This document shows positions 63,701 through 64,000 of a stretch of 64,000 bases of DNA, in pieces. Origin of the DNA: Campylorhamphus procurvoides (Eukaryota > Chordata > Aves > Passeriformes > Dendrocolaptidae). The notes under the pieces are model-generated. The model did not search any database and was not told the DNA's origin. It was given only the letters and a program-made list of their open reading frames with translations. The stretch spans positions 2,622,778 through 2,686,777 of the forward strand of contig WBMV01001018.1 of assembly GCA_013396655.1 (NCBI GenBank), read 5' to 3'. Within the stretch, counting starts at the first letter, position 1. Each line of letters starts with the position of its first letter. A program made the position numbers and the translations under genes.

Positions 63701-64000
63701 CTAAAAGAAAGAATATTTTAAAAGTATTAGCATTGTTATAGATAGGTATGTATGCTGCAGCATAACCTGAGAAGTTGTTTGGAAGTGTTAAGAAATATGT
63801 TGATGATAGTAAGCATCTACAATCACAAATAAAAGGCAGTTAGTATGTTTGCTCTCAGAATATAATTTTAATTTATATCAAAACAGTTTATAAACACTAA
63901 GATTGTATAAATTTATTTCCATTTATGCCATTGATTTCCAGAAAGTTAACAAGCTTTCATTAACAACCCAAAAGGACCTGTTTGGATTAGAAATTTAATA
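63701..64000 (-). other. MAT2B: MAT2B intron, truncated by window edge
   Basis: This is AT-rich intronic sequence upstream (in transcript sense) of the 63507-63700 exon. The polypyrimidine-rich acceptor region sits at about 63701-63718. The preceding exon, which carries the SDR YxxxK-type region in this family, is not within the window. Confidence 0.85.

Noticed and set aside
1..64000. CRISPR arrays, operons, ribosome binding sites, insertion sequences, phage or plasmid features
   Set aside because: The window is vertebrate nuclear DNA with spliced exons; no prokaryotic features are present.

Overview
The window looks like vertebrate, most probably avian, nuclear DNA. The support is a clear vertebrate gene (MAT2B) with short introns of about 1 kb, low CpG and moderately AT-rich sequence, few interspersed repeats, old CR1-type LINE relics, and one LTR whose sequence I recognise as a common bird endogenous-retrovirus LTR. 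The species cannot be told from the sequence alone.

Only one protein-coding gene can be supported. The last three coding exons of MAT2B (regulatory beta subunit of methionine adenosyltransferase II) lie on the minus strand at 63507-63700, 62414-62527 and 61227-61397. They encode the C-terminal 158 residues and end at a TAG stop. The reading frame, splice sites and phases are all intact. The 3' UTR runs leftwards from 61226. A proximal ATTAAA lies at 60858-60863 and a distal AATAAA at 59758-59763. Between them are a single-nucleotide-loop G-quadruplex motif on the MAT2B sense strand (60558-60574), a 39-A tract and a 5-base assembly gap (60481-60485).

The remaining roughly 60 kb (1 to about 59.7 kb) is intergenic sequence downstream of MAT2B. 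In mammals this flank is a large gene desert before TENM2, and the same arrangement is likely here. I found no convincing coding exon, tRNA, rRNA or known microRNA in it. What it holds is: a nearly full-length solo avian ERV LTR (29376-29924, plus strand); two decayed CR1/L3-type LINE reverse-transcriptase fragments on the minus strand (about 53095-53400 and 55800-56020); a possible CR1-tail scrap near 42.2 kb; several A-rich, A/C-rich and AT-rich low-complexity patches; small tandem and inverted repeats; and one distinctive locus at 49.3-51.6 kb.

That locus combines a compact CpG-rich block (49884-50430), a four-unit minisatellite of about 60 bp inside it (50170-50416), the longest open frame of the window starting on the minus strand right beside it (49877 to 49311), and a cluster of six CAGGTG/CACCTG E-boxes (51292-51603). 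It is the best candidate in the window for an unannotated promoter, enhancer or lncRNA gene, but this is inference. I did not find an evident new biological system.
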